Notes: generated from the letters alone by a model not told the origin. 38,327 nucleotides of DNA from WHSM01 sp050701635 (GCA_050701635.1 JBOGDF010000005.1:1-38327), one strand, 5' to 3'. Shown: positions 21,281-29,963, counted from the first letter of the stretch. A program made the numbers and translations.

Positions 21281-23941
21281 GTGCTGCGCGAAACGCCGCG
21301 CGCCGTGGTCAATGCCGCTAGGGCAGCGCGTGGAGCGGCAGGCCGCGCTGTGAGTAGCCGCGGGCAGTCGCGACCACGCTTTCGCACGCGTGAGAAACCG
21401 GCGGGAGCGCCGCAAGATCCAGAGCGCCTGTTCGGTGAACTCCCTCGCACGCCCGAGGGCGTCGGTGCGCTGTGGTCTCACCAGGCGGACCTCCTGCGCA
21501 CTTACAACGCGGACCACCGAGCGACGGCGGATGTCGCCTTGGAGTTGCCGACCGGCTCTGGAAAGACTCTCGTCGGGTTGTTAATCGCCGATTGGCGTCG
21601 CCGGACCTTGGCGCAGCGGGTGGTATACGCCTGTCCCACCAATCAGCTTGCCCGCCAAGTGCAGCGCGCCGCCCTGGCTCAGAGCATTCCAGTCGTCGCA
21701 CTGATCGGATCACACAACCAATGGGACGACCGCGACGTGAGCCGCTACACCGGAGGCGAGGCGGTCGCCGTCTCCACGTACAGCCACATCTTCAACACCA
21801 ACTCCTACCTGGCCGACGCGCAGACCCTCGTATTTGACGACGCCCACGCAGCCGAGGGCTACGTCGCAGACGCTTGGTCGCTCAGCATCGGCTGGGAGGA
21901 CGCGGCGTACGCGGGTGTCCTCGACGCTGTCCGGGCAGACCTTGATCCGCACCTGGCGGCGCGCATGACCGACGAGAGCGCAGAGACCGGCCCGCGTGGC
22001 GACATGTGGTTGCTGCCCATCTCCGTCATCAATCGCCGAGTCGAGGAGATCGATCGGGCGCTATCCACTGGGTTGGGTGACAGCCAGACGTTTCGGTTCC
22101 AGATGATACGGCCGGGACTGCGGTCGTGCCTTTTCTACCTGGCTCCGGACGGTTGGTACATCCGACCGTACATCCCTCCAACGTTCAACCATGGCCCCTT
22201 TTCCGACCCCATACAGCGGGTCTACCTGTCGGCAACCCTCGGCGAGGCCGGCGAGCTGGAGCGCGCCTTCGGTCGCGCGCCGATCGCCCGGGTGCCGGCA
22301 CCACCCGCCTGGGAGCGCACCGGCAGTGGCCGGCGCTTCTTTGTCTTCCCGGACCTCGCGCTGCCTCCGGCTTCAGAGATCACCGGGCCAGGCGGATTGG
22401 TCGGTGCCCTGCTCGGACTTCGCAAGAAGCGGCTAGTACTCACCCCAGACAACAGAGCAGCCGAGAAGATCGCGAATGGACTGGAAATACCCAGTGCTGA
22501 GCGGTTCACAGCAAGGGACGCCGGCACCGGCCTGCAGCCCTTTCTGGACGCGTCCCGTGGCACTCTCCTCGCACCCAACCGCTACGACGGCATGGACCTA
22601 CCCGGCGACTCCTGTCGAATCATGTTGCTAGCGGGGCTGCCAAGTGCGAGCCATCTGCAAGATCGCTTCCTGGCCACCAAACTCCGCGCCGGGAACGTGA
22701 TCCTGGAGCGAATCCGCACCCGGGTCATGCAGGGAGCAGGACGCTGTACCCGCGGGCCGAAGGACTACGCCGTCATCGTCGTCCAAGGCTCCGACCTGCT
22801 GCGGTTTCTGTCCCGGCTAGACGTCCGGAACGCCATGCCCGCGGAACTCCAGGCTGAAATCGGGTTCGGATTGCATACCAGCCGAGTGCCCGCTGACGAT
22901 CTTGTTCTGCTCGCTGGCAGCGCCATGGACCAAGACGAGGTGTGGCAGGAGGACGCCGAGCCAGACATCGCCGAGCGGCGACGAGATGCGGTGAAAGCTC
23001 CGCCCGTTGACGCTGCCAATTTGGGCGAAAGTGCACCCCGTGAGGTTCGGGCGTGGCAGGCGGCCTGGCAACAGATCTGGGATCTCGCAGGCATGACGGC
23101 CGCTGACGTACTTGAACATTTGACAGGCTCGGACCTGCGGCCGTATCGAGCGCTGTGGGCATACCTGGGAAGTGCCTGGTTCGCGTTGGCAGCGGACCAA
23201 GCCGTTCCTGGCGCGGCCGAACGCAGCGCCGAGTTACTGCGCATCGCGCATCAGGCGGCAGTCGGCATGCCCTGGCTCCGGGAGGTGCAACCCCTCCCCG
23301 TCGCTGACTCAGCAAGCAATCCGATCGATGACGACGCCGTCAAGGCGGTTCTGATGGCCCTAGATGGATCGCTCAAGTCCGCCACGAAGTTCGACAAGAT
23401 CGCCTCGCAGATGCTTGCGGCCCTCGCCAAACCGGATGCGTCTGGCTACGAGCAGGCGCTCGTGACTCTAGGGAAGCTGCTCGGAGCCGAGTCGAGCAAG
23501 CCCTCCGGCAAAGGCCGCGCTGACGCAGTCTGGGTCTGGCCAAGCCTGTGGATCACGATCGAAGCGAAGAGCGAACAGATGACGTCAGGCACTCTGAGCA
23601 TGGATTACGTCCGACAAGCCAATACTCACCTGGACTCGCTGAGGGCGGATCTCGATGGGGAGCCGCCAGCGGGCAGCGCCAGCGTCGTGGTTTCGCCGCG
23701 GACCATCGTCGACCCAGATGCAGTACCAATTGCCACTCAGCACTTGCACCTGGTCCACCCCAGTGTCGTGCTTGGCATCGCGAGCGGCGCTGTCAGTGCC
23801 TGGAAGCACATCCGGATGGCGGTACCCCGCACTACCGACGGAGACCCGCGGCCGACGGTCGCCAAGGCACTGTGGGACCATCAGGCGCTGCCGACCCAGG
23901 TCCTGGATCGGCTCACAGCAGACCCGGTTCGGGGCACGTAA
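21281..23941 (+). CDS. DEAD/DEAH-like superfamily 2 helicase with a C-terminal PD-(D/E)XK-like nuclease region
   Basis: An 886-residue protein from GTG 21281; GTG 21350 is an alternative and the choice is open. SF2 helicase motifs appear in order: LWSHQADLL (Q-like), LPTGSGKT (~residues 88-95), ACPTNQLARQV (Ia), FDDAH (~185-189, a DEAD/DEAH-box variant), YLSATL (~314, motif III) and QGAGRCTRG (~484-492, motif VI with its arginines). Near residues 746-762 RADAV followed by LWITIEAKSEQ has the D...ExK layout of PD-(D/E)XK nucleases, so this is probably a helicase-nuclease fusion. It starts a plus-strand series with a DNA methyltransferase and Vsr. By context it is a defence protein acting on foreign DNA. 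No DUF1998 or DrmB partner is seen, so it is not an obvious DISARM helicase. Confidence 0.8.
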   Translation: MLRETPRAVVNAARAARGAAGRAVSSRGQSRPRFRTREKPAGAPQDPERLFGELPRTPEGVGALWSHQADLLRTYNADHRATADVALELPTGSGKTLVGLLIADWRRRTLAQRVVYACPTNQLARQVQRAALAQSIPVVALIGSHNQWDDRDVSRYTGGEAVAVSTYSHIFNTNSYLADAQTLVFDDAHAAEGYVADAWSLSIGWEDAAYAGVLDAVRADLDPHLAARMTDESAETGPRGDMWLLPISVINRRVEEIDRALSTGLGDSQTFRFQMIRPGLRSCLFYLAPDGWYIRPYIPPTFNHGPFSDPIQRVYLSATLGEAGELERAFGRAPIARVPAPPAWERTGSGRRFFVFPDLALPPASEITGPGGLVGALLGLRKKRLVLTPDNRAAEKIANGLEIPSAERFTARDAGTGLQPFLDASRGTLLAPNRYDGMDLPGDSCRIMLLAGLPSASHLQDRFLATKLRAGNVILERIRTRVMQGAGRCTRGPKDYAVIVVQGSDLLRFLSRLDVRNAMPAELQAEIGFGLHTSRVPADDLVLLAGSAMDQDEVWQEDAEPDIAERRRDAVKAPPVDAANLGESAPREVRAWQAAWQQIWDLAGMTAADVLEHLTGSDLRPYRALWAYLGSAWFALAADQAVPGAAERSAELLRIAHQAAVGMPWLREVQPLPVADSASNPIDDDAVKAVLMALDGSLKSATKFDKIASQMLAALAKPDASGYEQALVTLGKLLGAESSKPSGKGRADAVWVWPSLWITIEAKSEQMTSGTLSMDYVRQANTHLDSLRADLDGEPPAGSASVVVSPRTIVDPDAVPIATQHLHLVHPSVVLGIASGAVSAWKHIRMAVPRTTDGDPRPTVAKALWDHQALPTQVLDRLTADPVRGT

Positions 23942-24139
23942 CCGACTTGCTACCAGCCAGCCCGCAGGCCGGTCGCATGCATCTACCGAGCCGGTCGATC
24001 TGCTGTCGGGATGCCAGCGCCCCGTCCGTCGTGCTGTGGGGATGTTACGGGTTGGTTCCGAGCGGCGTGCCCGCTGGGAGATGCGCCGCCGTGATCGTAA
24101 ACTGCGTCGAACATCTGTTCTGGACACGTGGGGTGGCCA

Positions 24140-25366
24140 ATGGCGCGATCGTCCGCAGACTCAGCAGGTAGCCCGGCGGACCAGCCAGATGATCAGCTCC
24201 CAGATGCCTCGCGGTCCTTCACCACTGCAGGTCTCTTTGCAGGTATTGGCGGTCTTGAGCTGGGGCTCCATCAGGCTGGCGGAAAGACGCAACTCCTGTG
24301 CGAGTCCTGGGAGCCAGCGCAGGCTGTTCTGCGTGAACGCTTTCCTGGCGTACCTCTCGCGAACGACGTTCGAACGCTGTCTGTACTGCCTGAGGTCGAT
24401 GTTGTGGCCGCCGGCTTTCCATGCACCGACCTCTCGCAGGCGGGTCGCACCGCTGGCATCCGTGGAGATCAGTCGGGCCTGGTAGAGCATCTGTTCCGGT
24501 TACTGGGCACCGCTTCGCCGCGGTGGGTGGTGATCGAAAACGTACGCAACATGCTCGTTCTCGATCGGGGCCACGCGATGGACTACCTCGTCGGGGAGTT
24601 GGAGCGGCTCGGGTATCGCTGGGCGTACCGGCTCGTGGACTCACGGTTCGCTGGTGTGCCCCAGCGCCGCCAACGGGTGATCATGGTCGCCTCGAAGACA
24701 GAGGACCCCGCCGCCGTGCTATTCGGGGAGGACATCGGCGAGCCGGATCAGAGCATGTACCGCGACGACGCGTACGGCTTCTACTGGACCGAGGGATTGC
24801 GCGGTCTTGGATGGGCAGCGGATGCCGTGCCCACGCTCAAGGGAGGGTCCACGATCGGCATCGCGTCACCGCCGGCTATGTGGATCCGTGACGCGGAGCC
24901 AGGCAAGGCGATCGTTACTCCAGGCATACATGCCGCGGAGCTGTTGCAAGGGTTCGAGGCCGACTGGACCTTGCCTGCTGTGAGTGTCGCGAAGCGTGTC
25001 GGCGTTCGATGGAAGTTGATCGGCAATGCCGTGACCGTCGGGGTGTCGGCATGGCTCGGACGACGCCTCACGAACCCGGGCAAAGTGGTGGGCGAGGCGA
25101 GCAGGCTCTCCCCGGGCGGGTCCTGGCCGACGGCCGCACACGGAAGCAAGGGCCACCGATGGGCGGTACCGGCGTCGATGTGGCCTGAGCAATGCACATA
25201 CAAGCACTTGCTCGAGGTCGTGGATCTCAAGGAAGCGACGCCGCTGAGCCGCCGAGCCACCGAAGGCTTCCATAGCCGGATGGAGCGCAGCGGCCTGCGT
25301 TTCGACGAAGGCTTCAAACTGGCGGTCAAGCAGCACCTTGAAGTGGTACGCGCCTCCCACGAGTGA
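24140..25366 (+). CDS. DNA (cytosine-5-)-methyltransferase
   Basis: A 408-residue C5 methyltransferase that uses SAM to protect host DNA. Motif I is TAGLFAGIGGLELGL (~residues 28-42). The catalytic motif IV, GFPCTDLSQAG, is at ~91-101 with the nucleophile cysteine. Motif VI ENVRN is near 132, motif VIII QRRQR near 174, and motif X GNAVTVGVS near 295. The target-recognition region is ~190-260. A tail of ~100 residues follows motif X. The ATG at 24140 or the GTG at 24128 could start it; neither has a strong ribosome site. Vsr follows 36 bp downstream and a PD-(D/E)XK protein comes next, the typical layout of a type II restriction-modification system. The recognition sequence cannot be read from the sequence. 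Confidence 0.92.
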   Translation: MARSSADSAGSPADQPDDQLPDASRSFTTAGLFAGIGGLELGLHQAGGKTQLLCESWEPAQAVLRERFPGVPLANDVRTLSVLPEVDVVAAGFPCTDLSQAGRTAGIRGDQSGLVEHLFRLLGTASPRWVVIENVRNMLVLDRGHAMDYLVGELERLGYRWAYRLVDSRFAGVPQRRQRVIMVASKTEDPAAVLFGEDIGEPDQSMYRDDAYGFYWTEGLRGLGWAADAVPTLKGGSTIGIASPPAMWIRDAEPGKAIVTPGIHAAELLQGFEADWTLPAVSVAKRVGVRWKLIGNAVTVGVSAWLGRRLTNPGKVVGEASRLSPGGSWPTAAHGSKGHRWAVPASMWPEQCTYKHLLEVVDLKEATPLSRRATEGFHSRMERSGLRFDEGFKLAVKQHLEVVRASHE

Positions 25367-25402
25367 GCTGGCCGCCACATCGTTTGGGGTGAGAATGGGC
25401 TC

Positions 25403-25819
25403 GTGACGCGTCCACGGGCTTCGAGTCAGCTGATCCGGGATCGGATGGTCAGGCAACAGCGGCGGGACACACGCCCCGAGCTGGCGGTTCGGCGCCTCGT
25501 GCACGCCCGTGGTCTGAGATATCGCGTGGATGCCCCGCTCCCAGCGATGCGGCGCCGCGCAGACCTACTGTTCGCCGGGCCGCGTGTCGCCGTCTTCATC
25601 GACGGGTGTTTCTGGCACGGTTGTCCTCAACACGCAAGTTGGCCCAAGCGCAACGCGCGTTGGTGGGCTTCCAAGATCGCTGCCAACGTTGCACGCGACG
25701 AGGACACCGACCGGAGGCTGGCCGTCGCCGGTTGGCGGGTTGTCCGTGTGTGGGAACACGAGCAGCCTGACCTGGCCGCAGATCGCATTTGCGCCGCGGT
25801 GACTGCCGCACAGCTATGA
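25403..25819 (+). CDS. vsr: Very short patch repair endonuclease Vsr
   Basis: A 138-residue mismatch endonuclease that nicks beside T:G mismatches made by deamination of 5-methylcytosine. The family core is present: RRRADLLFAGPRVAVFIDGC, followed by FWHGCPQH. D54, H72 and H77 line up with the catalytic and metal or phosphate contacts of E. coli Vsr, and C74 with its zinc-site cysteine. The N-terminus has the typical MVRQQRRDTRPELAVRRLVH (alpha helix, T-R-P-E). It sits 36 bp after the C5 methyltransferase and is likely co-transcribed; it counteracts that enzyme's mutagenic effect. The GTG start follows GGGGTGAGA. Confidence 0.93.
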   Translation: MTRPRASSQLIRDRMVRQQRRDTRPELAVRRLVHARGLRYRVDAPLPAMRRRADLLFAGPRVAVFIDGCFWHGCPQHASWPKRNARWWASKIAANVARDEDTDRRLAVAGWRVVRVWEHEQPDLAADRICAAVTAAQL

Positions 25820-25928
25820 CCACGGCAGGTAGCTCCGGGGTGGGTGTCGACTGTCGTCGCTGGCCGGGTTGAGTGCAGTAGGAGTTGGATTGTCGGGTCG
25901 AGAGCCTGGCCGATCTGGAGGACCATCG

Positions 25929-26780
25929 TTGGACGGACCAGACATCCTGGCCCAGAGCCTGTACTGGCCGGGGAAGCCGGACGACTTCGGCAATGAGTGG
26001 CAGTACCACCCACGCTCGGACAAGCACTCGAAGTACGCGTGCTGGTCTGTGCTGTTCGACGCGATGCAGCACAGCGCTCTTATGCGCCGACATGCCAAGA
26101 CCGGTCGGATCGTTGTTGGAGTCAACCTTGACCTGAGGGACTACAAGACGAACCGGAGGAAGAGGCTCGACCTCGTACTCGCCACGCCGGCCGGATCAGA
26201 GCCCGATCAGCGCACCGCTGACCTCAGCGACCTCGCACTGCGATGGGGGATTCGCTTGACGGACGAGCAGAAGGGCCGCCTAGCCGACTTGCCGCCGCTG
26301 GCCGTGGGCTCGACCGCGATGGTGCTCGCAGCCCTTGAGGCCAAGGCGTGCATGACGGCCCATATCAAGGCACTGCCCCGACTGTTTGATGAGCTGAACT
26401 CAAGTCACCTCACGGTTCACGCCAACACCGCTGGCGCTATCGCGGCCGGGTTCACGATGGTCAACGTGAGCGACACGTTCATCAGCCCCGACCGGAACAA
26501 GCACCCGCTCGCAACCGTGAACGCGGTCGTCTCCACGCACAAGCAGCCGTTGTGGGCTGAGCGGGCCATCCAGAAGCTGAAGGAGCTGCCGAGGAGGACC
26601 AGGCAGCATGAGGACGGGTTCGACGCCTTCGGAATCTCAGTAGTGAACATGCGCAACGACGGCGGTCCAGTCCGCGTGGGGACGGACCATCCAGCCCCCG
26701 GTCCACAGGACGTGTACCACTACGACCAGATGGTTCGGCGGCTGGTTCACCTCTACGACACGCGGTACGGAGACTTGTGA
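25929..26780 (+). CDS. Candidate type II restriction endonuclease (PD-(D/E)XK-like)
   Basis: A 283-residue protein of no family I can name. The TTG at 25929 is chosen because GGAGGA at 25917-25922 sits 6 bases before it; the frame is open to a TTG at 25869. It contains RKRLDLVLATP (~residue 80) and then LAALEAKACMT (~136). The D...E-x-K pair in hydrophobic strands fits a PD-(D/E)XK nuclease, with a long insert between strands. NEWQYHPRSDKHSKYACWSV near the N-terminus is probably the helix before it. It is the third gene of the methyltransferase-Vsr-nuclease series, which is the main reason to call it the cognate restriction enzyme. Function is inference; a nicking or modification-dependent nuclease is possible. 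Confidence 0.55.
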   Translation: MDGPDILAQSLYWPGKPDDFGNEWQYHPRSDKHSKYACWSVLFDAMQHSALMRRHAKTGRIVVGVNLDLRDYKTNRRKRLDLVLATPAGSEPDQRTADLSDLALRWGIRLTDEQKGRLADLPPLAVGSTAMVLAALEAKACMTAHIKALPRLFDELNSSHLTVHANTAGAIAAGFTMVNVSDTFISPDRNKHPLATVNAVVSTHKQPLWAERAIQKLKELPRRTRQHEDGFDAFGISVVNMRNDGGPVRVGTDHPAPGPQDVYHYDQMVRRLVHLYDTRYGDL

Positions 26781-26904
26781 CTCGGGGGCTTGCACCGCAA
26801 CGCGCACCGCGCCGAGTCGTGTCTCGCGCCTCGTGTTGCCCCGTGTCGCTGATGGTGCCCAAGAGCACGCTAGGCCGCGGAGCGGCCAGGACGCCGACGG
26901 CAGA

Positions 26905-26985
26905 TCTCGGGAAGGTGAAGATGTAGGTTGGGTGCTTCCCGAGAGGCGATGAAGGCTCTCAGGGCACCACCTGTACATCTCGGGA
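26905..26985. repeat. Inverted-repeat element with three TCTCGGGA half-sites
   Basis: TCTCGGGAAG at 26905-26914 pairs exactly with CTTCCCGAGA at 26935-26944. A third copy, TCTCGGGA, is at 26978-26985. Interleaved, AGATGTA at 26919-26925 is complementary to TACATCT at 26974-26980. A small GAGAG/CTCTC pair lies at 26941-26960. The array of half-sites suggests cooperative operator binding or alternative RNA folds. Confidence 0.7.
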
Positions 26986-27056
26986 CGACGACACGCGTAG
27001 AAATTGCCTACCCGAAGACTTGACTCTGCTAGCCTGAGCGGGCCATGAAGGCGAAA

Positions 27057-27090
27057 GGGCCGGACTCGAGCTGTCACTCGTGTCCGGCCC
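27057..27090 (+). promoter_or_regulatory. Leader hairpin upstream of the coiled-coil gene
   Basis: GGGCCGGAC at 27057-27065 pairs perfectly with GTCCGGCCC at 27082-27090 (16-base loop). A second hairpin, CCGTGC/GCACGG at 27163-27179, stands just before the ribosome site. Both would lie in the 5' leader if transcription starts near 27040. They may act as attenuator or stability elements. Confidence 0.45.
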
Positions 27091-27194
27091 ACAACCAGCC
27101 GCCCGTGGGGCGTGCCGATCGTCGTGTCGCGCGTCGATTGTACGTCCCACGGGCTCGACCCGCCGTGCATCAGGCACGGGAAGGGACAAGACAA

Positions 27195-28655
27195 ATGTCA
27201 CCCGCTACCCCCAAACCTGCTCGCGCCCAGTACCGCACCGGGCCGCCCCGGATCCTCATCTCCGAACTTGATGTTCGCGACCCGGAGGTCCTGGCGGAGG
27301 CGCACCACTGGGCCGACGGACACCGAGGAGCCGCAGCCGACGAAGAGGCACTCGCGCAGGCTGACCTCACGGGCTTCGTCCACACCGCGCTCCGCACCGG
27401 GGCACAGGCGATCCAGATCGCCGCCGGAACCTCTCAGGCCACGGATCTTCGTCAAGTCATCGCCGACGTAGGCGAACAGGCCGAGCGGGTCACCGCTCAG
27501 GCCACACGACAGAGCGAACTCGCTGCCAAACGAGCCGAAACGGCGATGGCGACGGTCGCGGACCAGACACGGCACCTCGTTGGCGAGACAGCCGGGCAGG
27601 TGAGGGCTTCGGTACAAGAAGCGCTCGCCGGTACGGTCACCGAACTGCAGCAGCACCTGGCTAGGTTGTGCGTCGGCGAGAACGCCGAGCTGCCCATCGC
27701 CACCCGTGCCGCCGTGGAGAAGGCTGGCGTCGAACTCCAGACGGCATTGGACCGGGGCATCCGGGAAGGTATCGAGGCGCTTGCCCGCAAATTCGACGTC
27801 CATGACGCGGCCTCGCCGATTTTCCGGCTCGCATCGACGATGGCAGAACAGCAAGACCGAGCAACCCGGGAGATCGTGTCTGGGCAGCGAGACCTCGCGA
27901 CCCGGCTGGACCAGCTCAACACCACCGTTGCCTCCGCAACCGCGGCGGCACAGGCAACGGCACGCGCGACGGAAGCGACGACGCTCAAGGGTGCACCCTA
28001 CGAGGGCGCCATCCACGAGATCGTCGATGCGCTGGCGGGGACATTGGGCGACGACTACGAAAACACCGCCAACACCGTTGGCCGTCTGCGCAACTCCCGT
28101 AAAGGAGACGGGGTGCTCACCATCCTTGGCGTCCGGGGAGCCCCAGGCGAGTCGGCTCGAGTCGTGATCGAGACAACCGCCGCCAACTCTCGCCGCAACT
28201 GGAACGACTACCTTGAGTCCGCGCAGGCCAACCGCGACGCTCACGCCGCCCTGGGAATCGTCCCGCGGGTCGATCTAGTACCCGGCGGCGCACCGATCCG
28301 GCTCTTCGGCAGCCAACGTATCGTCCTCGCGTTCGACCCCGCCGTAGACGACCCAGCGCTGCTGCGTTCCGCGATTCTCATGCTGCGGGCGCAAGCGTGC
28401 CTGATCGCAACCCGTCACCATGGTGATCACGTCGCGCATGCCGCCGAGAAGATCGCCGAAGCGCAGGACGCCATGGACAAGATGCGCGACCTGTACAAGA
28501 TCGCATCCAATACGCGTGCTGGAGCCGACAAGCTGCTGACTGGGCTCGCCGACCTCCAAAGCACACTGCACGCGAGACTCGCCGAGGCCGCGGACCTGCT
28601 CCTCGAGGCCAATGCATGTGGTTCACCTGACCCGTCAACAGGGGCCGCCGCCTAG
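27195..28655 (+). CDS. Coiled-coil protein with DUF2130-like C-terminal domain
   Basis: A 486-residue protein I cannot name. ATG 27195 follows AAGGGA at 27181-27186. Residues ~60-260 are Ala/Glu/Gln-rich helix with heptad character (EQAERVTAQATRQSELAAKR), probably a long coiled coil. Residues ~265-395 begin KGAPYEGAIHEIVDAL and continue RNSRKGDGVLTILG, then VVIETTAANSRRNWNDYL. This order (KG-E-fE...G-D-x-L...E-x-x...W-x-x-L) resembles DUF2130 / RmuC-type PD-(D/E)XK folds, but the catalytic ExK is IETT, so it may be an inactive or non-nuclease version. A second helical stretch (AEKIAEAQDAMDKMRDLYK) ends it. The DndB-like gene follows 42 bp downstream, suggesting a pair. Confidence 0.5.
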   Translation: MSPATPKPARAQYRTGPPRILISELDVRDPEVLAEAHHWADGHRGAAADEEALAQADLTGFVHTALRTGAQAIQIAAGTSQATDLRQVIADVGEQAERVTAQATRQSELAAKRAETAMATVADQTRHLVGETAGQVRASVQEALAGTVTELQQHLARLCVGENAELPIATRAAVEKAGVELQTALDRGIREGIEALARKFDVHDAASPIFRLASTMAEQQDRATREIVSGQRDLATRLDQLNTTVASATAAAQATARATEATTLKGAPYEGAIHEIVDALAGTLGDDYENTANTVGRLRNSRKGDGVLTILGVRGAPGESARVVIETTAANSRRNWNDYLESAQANRDAHAALGIVPRVDLVPGGAPIRLFGSQRIVLAFDPAVDDPALLRSAILMLRAQACLIATRHHGDHVAHAAEKIAEAQDAMDKMRDLYKIASNTRAGADKLLTGLADLQSTLHARLAEAADLLLEANACGSPDPSTGAAA

Positions 28656-28697
28656 ATTGCCCAAGCCACATTCGACCCGAACATGAAGGGACCTGAC

Positions 28698-29963
28698 GTG
28701 ACAACACCGAGCAACCTCGAGGACCTCGACCTTTCTGCGGGCCACTACGTCAAAGGCATCCCCTTGACGCAGACGATGTTCCTGGCCGGCACCAACTTCA
28801 ACCAGATCAGAACCATCACTCGCAATCCGGTTCTGCTCCAGCAGGGCGCTCGGCGGGCGATGGTCGACGACGAGATCCAAGACGAAGCCGAGATTCACGA
28901 CCTGATCCAGCGGGCACTGTCCGGTAGCAAGAAGAGCAACGTTCCCAAATACCGCGACTACATCTGCGACGTCATCCGCAAGGCAAGAACCGGTGTATTG
29001 CCGCCGATCCACCTTTGGTCGCAAGAGCAGCTCCAGGTTGTCAGGCAACCCAATCAGAGCTACGTGCTCGTGCCGAACGGTGCGTATCTGTTGGCCATCG
29101 ATGGTGAGACCCAGCTCGCTGCTCACTGGCAACTCGCATCCAGCGGCGCGGTAGATCCGGAGACGAAACAGGCGCATAGGAGCTTCTCGCTAGCCGCGAT
29201 CATTCACCACGACATCTCGGTGATCGCCGCGCGCCAGTACTTCCACGATCTGAATGTCTTGGCCGTGCGCCCCAACACCAGCCTCGGGCTCGCCATGGAT
29301 ACCACCGATCCGATCATGAAGGTGGTCAGCGAGGTAGAGGCCCGGGTCGACTTCCTTCACCGGCGCGTCGACAAGCAGAAGCGCCAACTCACCAAGAGCA
29401 GCGACAAGGTCGTGACCCTGCAGAACCTACGCCAGATGGTCGTCAACATCGCCAAAGGCATCAGCGGGATCCAGTACGGGGCGCGACCAGCACCGGTCGA
29501 GGACGTGGACCTCGCCGATCTCGAATCGGTGGCCGCATCCTGGGTCGGTGCCTACTTCAACACCTTCGAAAAGGAAATCACCGACCGGGAGACCTACTTG
29601 GCCAGCGCTGGCCCGGTCCTCGCCGCCGTGGGCGCGATGGGCCATCGACTCCTCGCCACCCCCAGCGAGGAGCGTGCGCACCTCAGCGAACAGCTTATCC
29701 GGACGTTGGCAGAGGTGGACTGGCGTAAGGGCGAGCACTGGATCGGCATCGCGGGCAACGTCACCTCCACCGGGGTGTTCTCCGTGAAAGGCACCAAGGA
29801 AGTGGCATACGCGGTTCACAACGCCCTGACCGATAGGGCGAACGGCGGCTACCAACGGATCCGTCCGCACGCGGCCAACAGGTATCAGGACGGGCGCGGG
29901 GTCGGAGCTAGGGATGCGGAGTTCGGAGCGGCCGGGCAGGTCGACTTTCGGGGCACCTCGTGA
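28698..29963 (+). CDS. DndB-like / DGQHR-type protein
   Basis: A 421-residue protein from GTG 28698; AAGGGA at 28686-28691 lies 6 bases before it and inside the longer reading from the ATG at 28683. AIDGETQLAAHW near residues 133-144 fits the DGQHR motif (here DGETQ) of DndB/DGQHR proteins. The surrounding pattern also agrees: PPIHLWSQEQLQVV before it, and FHDLNVLAVRPNTSLGLAMD after it (in DndB-like proteins F-x-D-x-N, then N). DndB is a DNA-binding regulator of phosphorothioate modification genes, but no DndACDE or Ssp genes are seen here. Its presence with a coiled-coil protein before a condensin-like operon suggests a sensor or DNA-binding role. The family call is moderate; the role is inferred. 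Confidence 0.6.
   Translation: MTTPSNLEDLDLSAGHYVKGIPLTQTMFLAGTNFNQIRTITRNPVLLQQGARRAMVDDEIQDEAEIHDLIQRALSGSKKSNVPKYRDYICDVIRKARTGVLPPIHLWSQEQLQVVRQPNQSYVLVPNGAYLLAIDGETQLAAHWQLASSGAVDPETKQAHRSFSLAAIIHHDISVIAARQYFHDLNVLAVRPNTSLGLAMDTTDPIMKVVSEVEARVDFLHRRVDKQKRQLTKSSDKVVTLQNLRQMVVNIAKGISGIQYGARPAPVEDVDLADLESVAASWVGAYFNTFEKEITDRETYLASAGPVLAAVGAMGHRLLATPSEERAHLSEQLIRTLAEVDWRKGEHWIGIAGNVTSTGVFSVKGTKEVAYAVHNALTDRANGGYQRIRPHAANRYQDGRGVGARDAEFGAAGQVDFRGTS

Larger units (their letters stand above)
26781..27194. promoter_or_regulatory. 414-bp intergenic region with nested inverted repeats and a structured leader
   Basis: The region between the restriction-like gene and the coiled-coil gene has no supported gene. 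It contains a complex inverted-repeat element at 26905-26985 and two hairpins at 27057-27090 and 27163-27179. An in-frame ATG at 27045 precedes the true start by 50 codons, but the intervening reading has no protein character. TAGCCT at 27030-27035 could be a -10 box. The region probably holds the promoter of the downstream defence genes. Confidence 0.5.

Noticed and set aside
21281..25366. DISARM system (helicase plus C5 methyltransferase)
   Set aside because: No DUF1998 protein (DrmB) and no phospholipase-D-type DrmC are present; the helicase ends in an ExK region instead.
27045..27194. 50-codon N-terminal extension of the coiled-coil protein
   Set aside because: It runs through two perfect hairpins, has no protein character, and a good ribosome site marks the ATG at 27195.
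28698..29963. Phosphorothioate (Dnd/Ssp) modification system
   Set aside because: Only a DndB-like protein is present; no cysteine desulfurase, DndC-type or DndD/E genes occur in the window.
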